NCBI GenBank assembly: GCA_030035585.1
Contig: CM057462.1
Coordinates: 143,184,734-143,248,733 of the forward strand
Length of the DNA stretch: 64,000 nucleotides
DNA from: Dugong dugon
Taxonomy: Eukaryota; Chordata; Mammalia; Sirenia; Dugongidae
Direction of reading: 5' to 3'
Below the pieces are notes generated by a model. It searched no databases, was not told the origin of the DNA, and saw only the letters and a list, made by a program, of their open reading frames with translations. Below, piece after piece: positions 33,499 through 45,633 of this stretch (position 1 is the stretch's first letter; each line of letters starts with the position of its first letter). A program made the translations under genes and the position numbers.

Positions 33499-33780
33499 GG
33501 AGTTTCTGGGCGGTACAAACTGTTAAAAAACTCAGCTGCTGATTGAAAGATTGGAAGTTTGAGTCCACCCAGAGGGTACTTTGGAAGAAAAACTTCAAGA
33601 TCTACTCCCCAAAAAATCAACTATTGCAAACCCTGTGGAACACTGTTCTACTCTGACACATATGAATTTAAAGTGTTAAAAAAAAATGCAAAGATGTCAC
33701 TGTGAGGACAAAGGTGCACCTGCTTCAAGCCATATGAGGTTGCCATGAGTCAGACTAATTTGACGGCAACTGGTTTTACT
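33499..33780 (+). mobile_element. AfroSINE-type SINE interrupted by a 67-bp copy of RTE
   Basis: Head GGAGTTTCTGGGCGGTACAA, longer body variant, and tail ATGAGTCAGACTAATTTGAC. Between body and tail, 33667-33733 is not SINE sequence but an exact copy of 32780-32846 of the RTE upstream. A 7-bp direct repeat CATATGA flanks it (33659-33665 and 33731-33737), matching what an uninterrupted SINE would have once. Confidence 0.92.
33667..33733 (+). repeat. Exact 67-bp templated duplication from 887 bp upstream
   Basis: Identical base for base to 32780-32846, including a run of nine A residues. See the findings for interpretation. Confidence 0.98.
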
Positions 33781-34555
33781 GGTAAATATATTTAAAATGG
33801 AAATATCTAGATAGTTAACACTGAATTGAGGATTTACATATGAAAAACCTATCCTTAATGATCTGTATGCTTCCTTCGGCAACATAGTGATAATTTCAAC
33901 ATTTGACAATATGCTGAAATTATATATGCACTTTGTATATTATCTTTAAGGAGATTATTGCCATCTTGAAATCAGATATCATGAGAACCAAGATATCAAT
34001 TCTGTGAGTCTGTTGTTGTTTTTACTACATATTTTACCAATAAATTTCTAAATAAAAAGTAAATCCTGCTCTTTTTTTTCTCCTATCAGCTCTGTTTTAA
34101 ATGCCGTATTATATTTAGACTATTAATCCAATTCTCAAGAACATGTGATTTAGATATATCCTAAAATTCCATAGGCTAATTTCCACAAATTTCTATAGGG
34201 AAAAGATAAATAGAACCCCACTATCTTGCATTTACTATAGTATGGCATCAAATATTCACCAAAGCAAAGTCCAAATGTGATTAATCATGTCCATTTTGAG
34301 TAGAAGTTTTGGGGGAATTAGGGTCTCTAACTTTTCTTTATAAGTTTAAAACCTTTAACAGTATATAATCCTTTTCCTAGTGGATTCAAGCCACTGGGGA
34401 ATATGATTCTTATGGAATTATTTTCTTTTGTGGAAAGATAATTTAAGTTTCTGATCGTAGTGGGACAAATCACATTAGCAGTCACTCAAAGCAGGTAAAG
34501 AGGAACCCATCTTCTATTCCACTATTGGTATTTAAAGTCTTACTTCTTAAATCCT
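33781..34555. other. Background, no gene seen
   Basis: AT-rich, nothing recognised. Confidence 0.5.
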
Positions 34556-34707
34556 GGAGCCCTGGTGGTGAAGTGGTTAAGAGCTTGGCTGCTAACCAAA
34601 AGGTCAGCAGTTCGAATTTGCCATCCACCCCTTGGAAACCCTCCGGAGCATCTGCCCTATAGGGTCACTATGAGTCAGAATCGGCTCGACCGCAATGGAT
34701 TTGGGTC
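34556..34707 (+). mobile_element. AfroSINE-type SINE, plus strand
   Basis: Near-complete short-body copy: GGAGCCCTGGTGGTGAAGTG, B-box AGTTCGAATTTG, body GCATCTGCCCTATAGGGTCA, tail ATGAGTCAGAATCGGCTCGA. It retains several CpG sites, so it is relatively young. Confidence 0.95.
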
Positions 34708-35304
34708 TTTGATTCTTAGATACTGATTTCAGTTTCATTATTCTTTAATCCTGTCTAGCTGTTTTTTCCTAGTTATTATTCTGGCAGATGTTAATTTTTC
34801 AATTCTCCTTTCCTTGTTTTAGTTTAACTTGCAGTTATTACACCATTTTATATCAAATTTAGAAAAAGAAAATTTATTTCTTAGAAAATAAGTAAATTCT
34901 CGCTCATACTTTCATAAACTAGGGATACAGTTGTCAACTTTGTTAACCAAATTCGTTAAGAATGTATCTACGTGTATTTTGTAAGAGATAATATTGAAAA
35001 TAAAAATTCATATGTAAGCCATAAGCTAAATGAATAAATCTATTCATTCTAATAACAAGGGGAACTGATCCATGACTTGAGAGGAGATTTATAAAAAGGA
35101 GATTTGAATCATGACTAGGAGAAAGACAGTATGAAAATCTAAGAGTTCAGGAAAGTTGAGCTGAACAAGGCAGACACGATATGACTATACCAAACCTAAG
35201 GGGCACGCTTGAACTGAGTATAAGGAGCCAATCATGGGGAAAGGTTGAAGTAGAGCTACACTGGTTCAGAAAACAATTTGAGGGCTCCTTAATTTTTACT
35301 ACTA
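34708..35304. other. Background, no gene seen
   Basis: Nothing recognised. Confidence 0.5.
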
Positions 35305-35754
35305 CCACCCATATGTCTGTTTGTCCTACTGGGTGGCTTGCGTGCTGTCGTGATGCTGGAAGCTATGCTACTGGTGTTGCGAATACCAGCAGGGTCACCC
35401 ATGGTGGGCAGGTTTCAGTGACGCTTCCAGACTAAGACAGACTAGGAACAGAGGCCTGGCAATCTTATTCCAAAAATTAGCTAATGATAACCCTATGGAT
35501 CACAATAGAATATCGTCCAACTCCTTTGCTTTGGATATGTCATTAGGTGGGATTGATTGCTGGAGGAGGCTATCATATTTGGTGAAGCAGATGGCCAGTG
35601 AGGAGAAGGGAGATCCTAAATGAAATGGATTGGCACTGTAGCTGTAAACATGGACTCGGACATGCAGACGATCGTGAAGATGACTCAGGACAGGGAACTG
35701 TCTCATTCTGTTGCACATAAGTTTGCCACGAGTTGGAGTCAGCTGGACAGTAGC
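35305..35754 (+). mobile_element. Internally deleted RTE derivative (450 bp), plus strand
   Basis: Third copy of the family, in the sense direction: 5' part (CACCCATATGTCTGTTTGTC, GCTGTCGTGATGCTGGAAGC, AGGGTCACCCATGGTGGGCA), join near 35515-35530 (AATATCGTCCAACTCCTTTG), then the RTE 3' part (TTGGATATGTCATTAGG to CACGAGTTGGAGTCAGCTGG). The tail is TAGCTATCTATCTA. The frames at 35181-35435 and 35620-35802 overlapping it are not genes. Confidence 0.88.
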
Positions 35755-36742
35755 TATCTATCTAATATTTACTTTCAAATATATTGTGCCTTTCATTTTT
35801 AGTCACTTCAAATTTTATATTAAAATTACCTGTTGAAATTACTGTATCCTCCAGTAGTTTATAGAGATGGGGAATGTGTTTTTTGTTTGTTTGTTTTTGA
35901 TAATTGTGTCACCAGCACATAGCTCATGGTTTGGCAAACGGTCGATTCTAAGCAAAGATTAAAGAATGAGTGGTAGGGAAGTATGGAAAACATTTAATGA
36001 GTACACCTTAGGTCTACTTATATTAAACATAATATATGTCAACCTGGTAGCTTGGTCAGGAGCAATTTTGGGAATGAGGCTATGTGACATTTAACAATAA
36101 GGATCCTGGTTTCATTTGACATTACCCTACATGGACAGTAATACAGACAGTTGGTTCCTATTTTTTATATGTTTTAAAATACTTTTTATTTGGTTTGTAC
36201 TAAATTAAGAAGAAAATTCTTATCCTACTGTAACATCCTCTAAACATATAAATAAAACTTATGAAAATTCAATACTGCAATCTTTCATATATAATATTTG
36301 ATGTAGATGTGAGAGCACTAAAATAAATGAATGAGCAGCAGAATTTTAAGTTACTTAAATGCTAATGCTAACAAATTTCCCCATGAACTCACTATATCTG
36401 TGTAAATCATGCACTGACTGCCAGACACTTAGTATCTGTACAAAGTAGTTGACACCCCTTTTTCGCTCATTCATTTGTTCACTACTTATTCAATGAAAAA
36501 GTCTTTTAATGGTTACTTTTATATGACTGCAGCAATTGCTGCAATTTTAGTTAGATAACTGAAAGCACTATGCAACTCAAGTATACTCAAGTAAGGCTTT
36601 AATAAAGCCGATGTATAAGATAACCAGAGAGAGAAAACATAGGTTAATGTCAAGGAGGTCCCAAGACATCCTAGCACAATTTTCAGGGTCTTCTCTGGAC
36701 ATACTTCATTGCAGGATCACAAACCATGAAGATATGTGTGAG
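35755..36742. other. Background, no gene seen
   Basis: AT-rich; GTTT run at about 35880-35897. No recognisable element. Confidence 0.5.
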
Positions 36743-36960
36743 ATACTGTATTTTTACACAAATAATGCACACCTTCTGTATTTTTTTGCTGGCCATGCCC
36801 TCCCCCTCTCAAGGTATTTCCCTAAGTGTGTTATGCTAATTTTTCTTACAGCAGCATGTGGAAGAGAATTGGCATGGAGGTGCCTGTGAGGGTGCCTCAC
36901 GGAAGGAGCGTGCAGCCAGCAAACACAGAAAGGGCACGTTATTTTCATAAAAATACAGTA
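36743..36960. mobile_element. Small TA-flanked inverted-repeat transposon (MITE-like), 218 bp
   Basis: The left end reads TACTGTATTTTTACACAAAT (36743-36762) and the right end, reverse complemented, reads TACTGTATTTTTATGAAAAT (36960-36941). The first 13 bases match perfectly, and similarity continues for about 10 more. Both ends carry TA, the target duplicated by Tc1/mariner and pogo superfamily elements. The inside is more GC-rich than the surroundings and has no transposase. Not assigned to a named family. Confidence 0.75.
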
Positions 36961-37271
36961 GCTTCCTCTCTCAGCACTCCATTATACAGTCTGCATTCCA
37001 GCTGTACAGATTTCATTTCTATTTCTGAAAAAGCTATAAACTATGTCATCTACAGAACTTTGCATCTGATATTTCCTCTGCATGGGATCCTTCTCCCCAC
37101 TTCTATGCCTGCTTAACTCCTACTCACTGATAAAATCAGCATATTTGCTGTATTCCTCTTGAAACTTTCTCTTATCCCTAAGCCTTGGTACTTGGAACTA
37201 CCTTCAGTATATATTTTTACTAAACTCTTAAACTTCTTAATGCACTAATTTCACTAAAGTATAATGCCCCT

Positions 37272-37480
37272 GGAGTTCCTGGGTGGTGCAAACAGTTAAC
37301 TTGCTCAGCTGCTAACCCAAAAGTTGACAGTGGGAATCCACCCAGAGGTGCTTTAGAAGAAAGACCTGGCGATCTACTTCTGAAAAATCAGCAACTGAAA
37401 ATCCTATAGAGCACAGTTCTACTCTGACACATGTTGGGTTGCCATAAGTCAGAGTGGGCTCCATGGCAACTTGTTACTGG
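37272..37480 (+). mobile_element. AfroSINE-type SINE, plus strand
   Basis: Longer body variant: head GGAGTTCCTGGGTGGTGCAA, CACCCAGAGGTGCTTTAGAA, CAGCAACTGAAAATCC, tail CATAAGTCAGAGTGGGCTCC. Same subtype as 16743-16954 and 33499-33780. Confidence 0.92.
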
Positions 37481-38213
37481 TAGTAATTTCTTTATTTCTT
37501 AACCTTTGTCTTTCTTTGAGATTAATGACAGACATTTTGTCTTCTTCATTTGTATATTCTCAGGGCCTAGCATTACTTCTATCCATGAGTGAGGAGTGAC
37601 CAAATATCAATAAAGCCTCTCTCAAATTTTTTAAACATAAAACTAACTATTAATAACCCTAAAAAGTTGAATCAAGCTAACTGAATTTTATTCTCTTTCT
37701 AACAAGCTTTTATTTTTTCTTTGAATTTCTTTGCTTATCTTAAAAATGATTATTTATCTGGTGTCAGAGAAAGAATTAATATTGAACCAAACAAATAGCC
37801 ATCAACTGGTACAATTTCAGGAGTGACCAAAAAAAAACTTTACTACCAGTATATTTTAAACAACATATTGAAATATAAGTTTTTATAAGGAGGACTTTAG
37901 ACTTCTGAAAAGTGTACAAAACACTGTTTAAATCTTAGTAAAAATGTTATGGTGCCTTCCTAGAAAGAGGATTATCAAGTTAAAATAATATAAATAGAAA
38001 AACAATAAAATGCAGTGAATCATGAAACGGTTGTCAAGAAGAAGTGTTAAATAATAGAAAAGGTTGATCTTGTTGGCAAAAAAGGGCATTGTAAAACAAT
38101 TTAATCAAATAATGTATTAGTTGGTATCTAGAACTATGCAAGAAAAGTAAATATCTTGTATCAGTGATATGAACATTCCTATCACTTATTTTCTCATATA
38201 GCTTGGATAATAT
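37481..38213. other. Background, no gene seen
   Basis: Nothing recognised. Confidence 0.5.
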
Positions 38214-38373
38214 AAACCCATTGCCACTGAGTCAATTCCAACTCATTGCAACCCTATAGGACAAAATAGAACTACCTCACAGGGTTTCCAAGGAACGGCT
38301 GGTAGGTTCGAATTGTCAGCCTTTTTTGGTTTGCAGCCAAGCTCTTATCCACTGCATCAGTATCATAGGCTCT
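38214..38373 (-). mobile_element. AfroSINE-type SINE, minus strand
   Basis: Tail (CATTGCCACTGAGTCAATTC) left, body (GCAACCCTATAGGACAAAAT), head eroded at the right (ACTGCATCAGTATCATAGGC). Confidence 0.9.
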
Positions 38374-40449
38374 ACAATAGCATTAATAAAAATTCCACAA
38401 GATCACACAACTCTTGTTTCAATCTCAGGCTCACTAAAGCCACTGGATTATGAATTGGCTTCCCAAGGCACTAAATAATGGGAAGCAGATATCCACCAGT
38501 TTGAATTTTTTGAAAGCTATGTATCTAACAAAATAAATCTTAAAATACCATTCTGGATTACAGATCAACCCAATTATTCCCAGGTGAACTATTAGACTTG
38601 AGCCCATGAAATGGAGGTGAACTCCCTCCTTCTGTTTCCAGAAGAACCTCCCTGAGGAGCCCACAAACTGATTTTACATGTCAGCATTTTACCAACACTG
38701 AATATAAGCAGAAATACTATTATTTTAATTTATAAGGTATTTCACTACATACACTGAATAGCTCGTATTTTAATTCCTCAACATTGAGAAGTAAAGACAT
38801 GAAATTCAACTGAAATACGCTGTATTTTTAGGTTTGAAATAAAAACAAAATAAAGCTCACAGGGACCATAAATTTACAAGATATAATACACACCAAAAAT
38901 CAAGCAGAAGCAGAAATTTTATTGCATTACAGATTCTTTATGCCATTTATGTATTTTAGAACACAGTTCTATCCTCAAAAAAGAAAACATTTATTTTCTT
39001 TCTAGTATTTTTATAGTGCAAAATATGTTGTGATAGTTTGTAATTTTATAACTTAAATGTTTTCTCTATGGAATACTGTGTATTTCTGCGTCTGAATTCA
39101 AATATTTTGTGACAGCTACAGGCACAAATAACACATAATAGAAATTAATCATAGTAACGTTAGGAAGTAAATATATTGGTGGCAGATGCTCATAGGAAAT
39201 GATTTTAGTTGCTGGTATCTTGTAGATTATTAAACAAAATGCAATGTTATAATAAGAAAAAAATTCTAGTGCAGACTTAATTTCATGAAATAAAATGTTT
39301 TATATAGCTTCTTTTCTGGTTTTTGTATATTTTAAATTCAACACTTTTATAAGATAATATTGCTGCTTATCCAAGTAAAGCTTTCGCAATATTCCCCTTA
39401 ATCTTATAGTCACAGTTCCCCTAACCATATTTTTTTCTTGTTAATCAGGAAAATAACTCATAGTTTTCTTTAAGCCACTGGAAATGGGACTCTTATTGGC
39501 AGGTTACAATTGTGCTCTCTAAATAAATCACTTTATGAGCTAAAAGACACGTGGAGATCTGTTAGTATCTCAGTATGGAGACTACATGGCATAAGATGGT
39601 CAGGAAAGAAAGGAATCTTTCATGCAGTACCAAGGGCCCCACTTTACCTGCTTTTCTACATGTAAAAATACTGAGACGTGAGGTAAAATGTTACCTGTAT
39701 TAAGAAAAATACAAAATTCCTACTCTTTCAAAACTATATTTATATCATATAATCATATTCTTATGACTCAGATGCTGAGAAATATGTAATCTTCACCAAT
39801 ATTTGTGCCTTCCCCCCTCCCTGCAGGCAATTTGTAGTCTAAAGTGTTCCATCCTCATAATATCTGCTACAGTTCTTCTTTCCCTGTGGATATTTGTAGA
39901 GGTTTGAGGATGGTGATGAGTGATTTATATTTAAAAGTCTTTTGACACGTGAGAATGCAAGGGGAAAGAGGAAGAATGTTACTGTGTCCCACATGGGACA
40001 CAGAGGTGAAACATTCAAGTAGCATTGATATTCATAAAGCAAAACATCCAAGTCTTATTTCTGAAATATTGAATATAAGACCTTTCCATTTTACATTTCA
40101 AAGAGGTTACTATTAGCTTAGTGATTAATTCAGTAAGAGTTTATTCAAACTACAGGACAATGGCCTTAAGAAGGGAGTTATTTGAGTGAAGAAAAGATTT
40201 ATTGACACTGTTACAAAGACCAGTGTTGCTTACAAAGCCCACCTTCTTAGGGTGAATGTGGCTTCCAGAAGTCTTCCCCTTGATGGGAGTTACAAAGCTA
40301 GGGAGTTGTAATAAATCTTTCTCTTTGTCAGAAATTAATTTGATACACATTTAGAAAATGATAGAGATTTTTTATAATGTAATTCTCAGATATTTTGCCA
40401 AATCATTTTAGTTTGTTTCAGTCCCCTTTTCCAATTTTTCCAATGATGC
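38374..40449. other. Background of 2 kb, no gene seen
   Basis: No recognisable repeat or coding evidence; frames up to 76 codons only. Confidence 0.5.
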
Positions 40450-41370
40450 TCCAATGTAGATAACTCTCCTTCCCTGAATTTCAGATCATACACAAACTGG
40501 CTCCACTTCAGCCGTTGAGCCACAATCTTTGTGAAACACATCTAATGCCATGAGTCTAGCCATTCTGAACTTCTCATCTTCATCTATATACCCCATGTTT
40601 GTTTGGTTTTTTTCCTACCTGAGTGCAACCCCATTCCTCCCTTTTGCATCTCAAACTCTTCCCTGACTAGTCATCTGATTTCCAGTGCCCCTTCTCTGTG
40701 CTCCGGTAGCACCAGAATATATAGTTGTTCATTTTAATCCTTGATTTACCTATAACCTTTTATCCCTAGATTATAAACTCTTTGAAAGCAAAATCACACA
40801 TGAAAACACTTGTTTTCCTCAGGAATTAGCATAGTACATGGTATTAAAAAGCAAAGATGTCACTTTGAAGACTAAAGTGCGCCTGACCCAAGCTATGCTG
40901 TTTTCAGTCACCTCAAATGCATGTGAAAGCTGGACAATGAATAAGGAAGAGTGAAGAAGAATTGATGCCTTTGAATTATGGTGTTGGTGAAGAATATTGA
41001 ATACACCATGGACTGCCAGAAGAATGAACAAATCTATCTTGGAAGAAATACAGCCAGAATGTTCCTTAGAAGCAAGGATGGTGAGACTATGTCTCACATA
41101 ATTTGGACATGTTCTCAGGAGGGATCAGTCCCTGGAGAAGGACGTCATGCTTGGTAAAGTAGAGGGTCAGAGAAAAAGAGAAAGACCCTCAATGAGATAG
41201 ACTGACGCAGTGGCTGCAATAATGGTCTCCATCATAACAATGACTGTGAGGATGGCACAGGACCAGGCAGTGTTTCATTCTGTGGTACATAGGGTCACTA
41301 TGAGTCAGAACCAACTTGACAGCACCTAACAACAACAACATGTACTCAAAAAATGATTAAATGATTAATG
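40450..41370 (+). mobile_element. L2 LINE 3' end, split by an RTE insertion
   Basis: Matches the L2 3' end in order: CACAAACTGGCTCCACTTCA (40491-40510), GACTAGTCATCTGATTTCC, CTAGATTATAAACTCTTTGA (40768-40787), and the terminal GGAATTAGCATAGTACATGG, which resumes after the RTE as TACTCAAAAAATGATTAAAT. The RTE at 40842-41340 therefore inserted into the last bases of an existing L2. Confidence 0.65.
40842..41340 (+). mobile_element. RTE LINE, 5'-truncated, plus strand (500 bp)
   Basis: Starts at AAAGCAAAGATGTCAC after the polymerase region and ends GCACCTAACAACAACAACA. It contains the C-terminal coding part (minus-strand frames here are artefacts). Flanks share ACATG, a possible short target-site duplication. 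Confidence 0.92.
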
Positions 41371-41696
41371 AAATGCATTGACTTCCCCTCTGTTTACCAG
41401 AGTCTTATCTGTGCTACAAGAATCATATAACTACCTACGTGAAATCATTGCCAAAAAAGACCTTCATACATTATTACTTCACTTGCAGGCAATTATGCTC
41501 ATGTGGTAGAGACCATTCACTTTGTTTATTCTCTAATATTAAAGATATCATGGAAATTATCATTAGTCACCAAAACACATGAATTTTTTTATACATTGAA
41601 GATTCTTATACATAAAGGAGTTATTTGTATTGATTTAAAAAAGAAGTTCATTTTAGTGGATAAGAATCACCTAATCTTCAATAGGGAAATTCTTGT
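41371..41696. other. Short background stretch
   Basis: AT-rich; nothing recognised. Confidence 0.4.
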
Positions 41697-42432
41697 TGTT
41701 AGGTGACGTCAAGTCCGTTGGTGCATAAATTTGAATAATAGTCGTATTAACTGGTCTTCCTTTTAGGGGTATGGATATTATACTATCACTGACAGCATTA
41801 TACTTCAGGATAGGTCTTGAAAGGTTTACTTTGATGATGAATGCAATGCCATTCCTCCTTAAGTTGTCATTCCCTGCATAGTAGACTATATGATTGTCCT
41901 ATTCAAAATGGCCAATACCCATCCGTTTCAGCTCACTAATGCCTAGGATATTGATGTTTATGCATTCTGTTTCATTTTTGATGATATCCAATTTTCCTAG
42001 ATTCATACTTCATACATTCTACCTTCTGATTATTAATGGATGTTTGCAGCTGTTTCTTCTCATTTTGAATTGTGCCATATCAGTAAACGAAGGTCTTGAA
42101 AGCTTGACTCCATCTTCGTCATTAAGGAGGACCTACTTTGAGAAGACACCTCTTCCCCAGTTGTATTTTGAGTGCCTTCCAACCTGAGGGGCTCATCTTC
42201 CAGCACTATATTAGACAACATTCCATTGCTCTTCATAAGGTTTTCACTGGCTAATTCTTTTCAGAAGTAGATGCCCAGTCTTCTTCCTAGTCTGTCTTAG
42301 TCTGGAAGTTCAGCTGAAACATGTCTACTGTGGGAGACCTTGCTATTATTAGAATATCAGTGGTATAGCTTTCAGCATCAGAGCAGCAAGCAAGCCCCCA
42401 CTGTATGACAAACTGACAGATGCATGAGGGTT
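41697..42432 (-). mobile_element. RTE derivative: 5' UTR plus endonuclease start fused to the RTE 3' tip, minus strand
   Basis: On the minus strand it opens with the RTE 5' end (near 42420, TCTGTCAGTTTGTCATACAG), passes the deletion point used by the 450-bp family and continues about 500 bp further into the endonuclease. There the translation reads IISIPLKGRPVNTTIIQIYAP (about 41730-41790), an RTE/APE endonuclease strand motif. It then ends abruptly with only the last 20-odd bases of RTE (TTGACGTCACCTAACAACAA, 41716-41697). So about 2.5 kb of the element is missing internally. No intact frame. Confidence 0.82.
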
Positions 42433-42781
42433 GGGGGAGATTAGAATGTATCAATTCACCAACACTTTTCATTCCAAGTAGGAAAGCTTCATTTGCCAGT
42501 TTTACCTTAATGAACTGTGGTAGTAACACTGGCAATCAAATAGAGTAGACCAATTTGAAGAGGAATAAAATTAGGGAGGTACAGAGGAAGGGGGGGATAA
42601 ATTACCCTAAGGGCAAATTGGGAAGGAAATTAAACTACGTGAACTAAGTAGCAGAATTACTGGAGGAAGTGTATACAATTTAAAAAAAGAAAAAGAAAAA
42701 CTTGTAAAACTATTTCTCAGTAGCGACACTGTCACCTCTTTTCTCCTGCATTGCTTTGTCTGGCACCATTCTCAACAATAA
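42433..42781. other. Short background stretch
   Basis: Nothing recognised; includes an A-rich run near 42679-42702. Confidence 0.4.
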
Positions 42782-42793
42782 ATGTGTACTGAG

Positions 42794-44140
42794 AGAGGAG
42801 TGGTCAACATGGTGGACTAGTTAGATGCTTCCTATATCCCTCTTACAACAAAGACCTGGAAAAACAAGTGATTTGATTCTATGTGAACATCTGGCAGCCC
42901 TGAACAAGGCAAGGTTAAGAAACCCATCTGAGTCATACCGGAGACGAACATCGTTTGGAAGAGATGAGGAGTGCTAGAGCCGTGGCCTCGACACAGCAGA
43001 GACACAGCCAAGCCGGGCCATGGTGAAGCAGGCAAACAGCTGTGCTGTGCGCGTGTTCGAGAAGCAGTTTCCACATTGAGAGAGACCCGGCGGCAGAGAT
43101 TCTGCTTGGACACGCCGAACCAGTGAAGAGCAGCTCCCAAGAGGTTAGGATAAGTACATGTGTGCACCCTTTCACTGCGAGATAAAAAAAGAAAAGAAAA
43201 GAAAAGAAAAACCTCTCTCTCTTCTACCTCCTATCTCTGTGCTCTGCACCGGATTTGGGAAAAACCTCTCTTCCTTTTACTGCCTCCCTCCCCACTCTGC
43301 ACGTGGAGTCCACTGGGCCAGAAATAGATCCTAAAAGGCACCCTGACCCATTCTCCTGACCTTGAAGAGGGAACAAATAAGCTGATGGCTCCCCTAGGCC
43401 AGGAGCACAGTGTCAGCACAATTCCTTTGCTGGCCATAGAAATCAGGGATCTGCAGACTCTGAGTGCCATACACCCCTGTACAGACTTGTGGGGATCCAT
43501 CTCAATGGCATTGGCCCTCCCTACCACAGTACAAAAGGGCAAACATCTGACGTTTTTCAACTGCTTCAGCTGTGAAGGGGCCGATTTGTGATCCTCAAAA
43601 CAGCCCTGCCCCTCCAGTAGGCACTTTTATCGATCTGCAGCAGAGACTTGAGGACTGATAGCTCCTAAAGTGCCTAGTCACCTGCTACAGGAGTTTAGGA
43701 AGGAGTGGTGCCCTCCAGTCTTTGCAGCCAACATAGTGGGATGCTCTTAGCCCAGCTGCAGAACTCACCTACCTATTCACCTTAGAGGATAGGGACACGA
43801 TTTTCTTTCAGACTCTCAGGGGCATCCATCAGCCCCCTGCCTGGCTCAGCGCGTGATCCCCTACCACAGCCAGAGTCCAGTGCCTGCACCAATCACACAT
43901 GCCTCTCTAAGACTAGGGGTGAGAGCCTGCATCACGCACTTGGTGACCAACTGCCTGCACACCTGAGCTGATCCCATATAGGAAATTTTAATGAACTCCA
44001 GGGTGCACATACTTAGTTATAGAACCAACTACCTGGTGACAAGAAATTAGAGATCAAAAGGAGCCAAAAATCAAACTAGTGCACACGAGCAGCCTATTTG
44101 GGCATATCAAAACAAAACAAAATAAGAAGCTAGGTCTCAC
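42794..44140 (+). promoter_or_regulatory. L1 5' UTR (internal promoter region)
   Basis: Starts GAGGAGTGGTCAACATGGTG; the CAACATGGTG near the start is in the position of the YY1 site that sets L1 transcription starts. The stretch is clearly richer in GC and CpG than its flanks. Frames on the minus strand here are by-products of that composition. Activity today is unknown. Confidence 0.65.
43178..43210. repeat. GAAAA pentanucleotide repeat in the L1 5' UTR
   Basis: AAAAGAAAAG units repeated about five times. Simple-sequence expansion within the L1. Confidence 0.85.
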
Positions 44141-44149
44141 TAAGCAAAC

Positions 44150-45187
44150 ACAAAATAAAATTATAATAAATCATTGATGGCTCAGAGACAACAGTCAATA
44201 TCAAGTCACATAAAGAGGCAGTCCATGATGGCTTCACCAAGCTCCCAAATAAAGAGTCAATAAATTCCCTGGAGGAAGAGAACTTCTTGGAATTACCATA
44301 GACAGAATACAAAAGATTAATATACAGAACTCTTCTAGAAATAAGAAAGGAAATTCGACAGAACGTGGAAACAGCCAGGCAACATACAGACACAGTAGTA
44401 GCGGACCTTAAAAAAGTTATTCAAGAACATAATGCCAAATTTAATAGGCTGCAAGAATCCATAGAGAGACAGAAATCAGAAATCCAGAAGATTAACAGTA
44501 AAATTTCAGAATTAGACAACTCAATAGAAAGTCATAGGAGCAGAATTGAGGCAGTAGAAGTTAGAATTAGTGACATTGAAGGTAAAGCTCTTGACGCCAA
44601 CTTATTTGAGGAAAAATCAGATAAAAGAATTAAGAAGAATGAAGAAACTCTAAGAGTCATGTGGGACTCTAAAATAGAAATAACCTATGAGAGATTGGAG
44701 TACAAGAACAGAGGGGAATAACAGAAAATACAGAGAAAATTGTTGAAGATTTGTTGACAGAACACTTCCCTGATATCAAGAAAGATGAGAAGATATTGAT
44801 CCAAGATGCTCATTGAACCCCACATAAGGTAGATCCCAAAAGAAAGTCACCAAGACACACTATAATCAAACTTATCAAACCAAAGATAAAGAGAGAATTT
44901 TAAGAGTGGCTAGGGATAAAAGAAAGTCATCTACGAAGGAGAGTCAATTAGAATAAGCTCAGATTACTCAGCAGAAACCATTCAGGCTAGAAGGCAATGG
45001 GATGACATATTTAAAGCCTTGAAGGAAAACCACTGTCAGCCAAGAGTTATATATCCAGCCAAACTGTCTCTCAAATATGATGGCGAAATTAGGGCATTTC
45101 CAGATAAACAGAAGTTCAGGGAATTTGCAAAAACCAAACCAAAATTACAAGAAATACTAAAGAGAGTCCTATGGTTAGATAATCAAT
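44150..45187 (+). pseudogene. L1 ORF1 remnant (RNA-binding chaperone)
   Basis: Degraded ORF1, which in working L1 makes the trimeric RNA-binding protein that coats L1 RNA. The open piece 44365-44721 is a coiled-coil segment rich in Glu, Lys and heptad hydrophobics (IERQKSEIQKINSKISELDN, RISDIEGKALDANLFEE). The C-terminal domain follows out of frame around 44980-45187, where RRQWDDI- and NYPAKLS-like text is readable across frameshifts. A stop at about 44300 and later frameshifts prevent translation. Confidence 0.85.
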
Positions 45188-45633
45188 AACACCAGCTAAC
45201 AACGCAAGACTAGAACACAGGACAGAGCAACCAGATATTGACTCAGATAAGGAAATCAAAATTACTTCAAAGCTAAAACATTGAAAATAGGGAAACAGAT
45301 ATCAACATGTAAAAAAAAAAAAAAAAGGATAATATTAAAACAAAAGAAGAAGTACTTAAAAAATGGAGACATTGATTTTCTATATGGAGGGGAAGTTAAG
45401 GTGATATAAAGTAATAAAATACTGGTATAAACTTAGAAAATTAGGTAAGGTAACCACAAAGGAATCTAACAATCCTACAAATCAGAATAAAAAAGTAGAA
45501 AAACATAAAGACCCAGCAAACACAAAATATACAACAAAGAAAAATATAAAAAAGAAACCATAAAGAAAAACGAATCAGCACAGAAAATTGAGGAGAACAA
45601 AGAAACTGTGAACAACAAACAAAAAGAGATATC

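Noticed and set aside
32780-33780. Segmental duplication of the RTE and SINE region
   Set aside because: Only the 67 bp are shared; flanking sequence is unrelated between donor and copy.
42832-43591. GC-rich patch as a possible host CpG-island promoter
   Set aside because: It coincides with the 5' UTR of the full-length L1 framed by target-site duplications.
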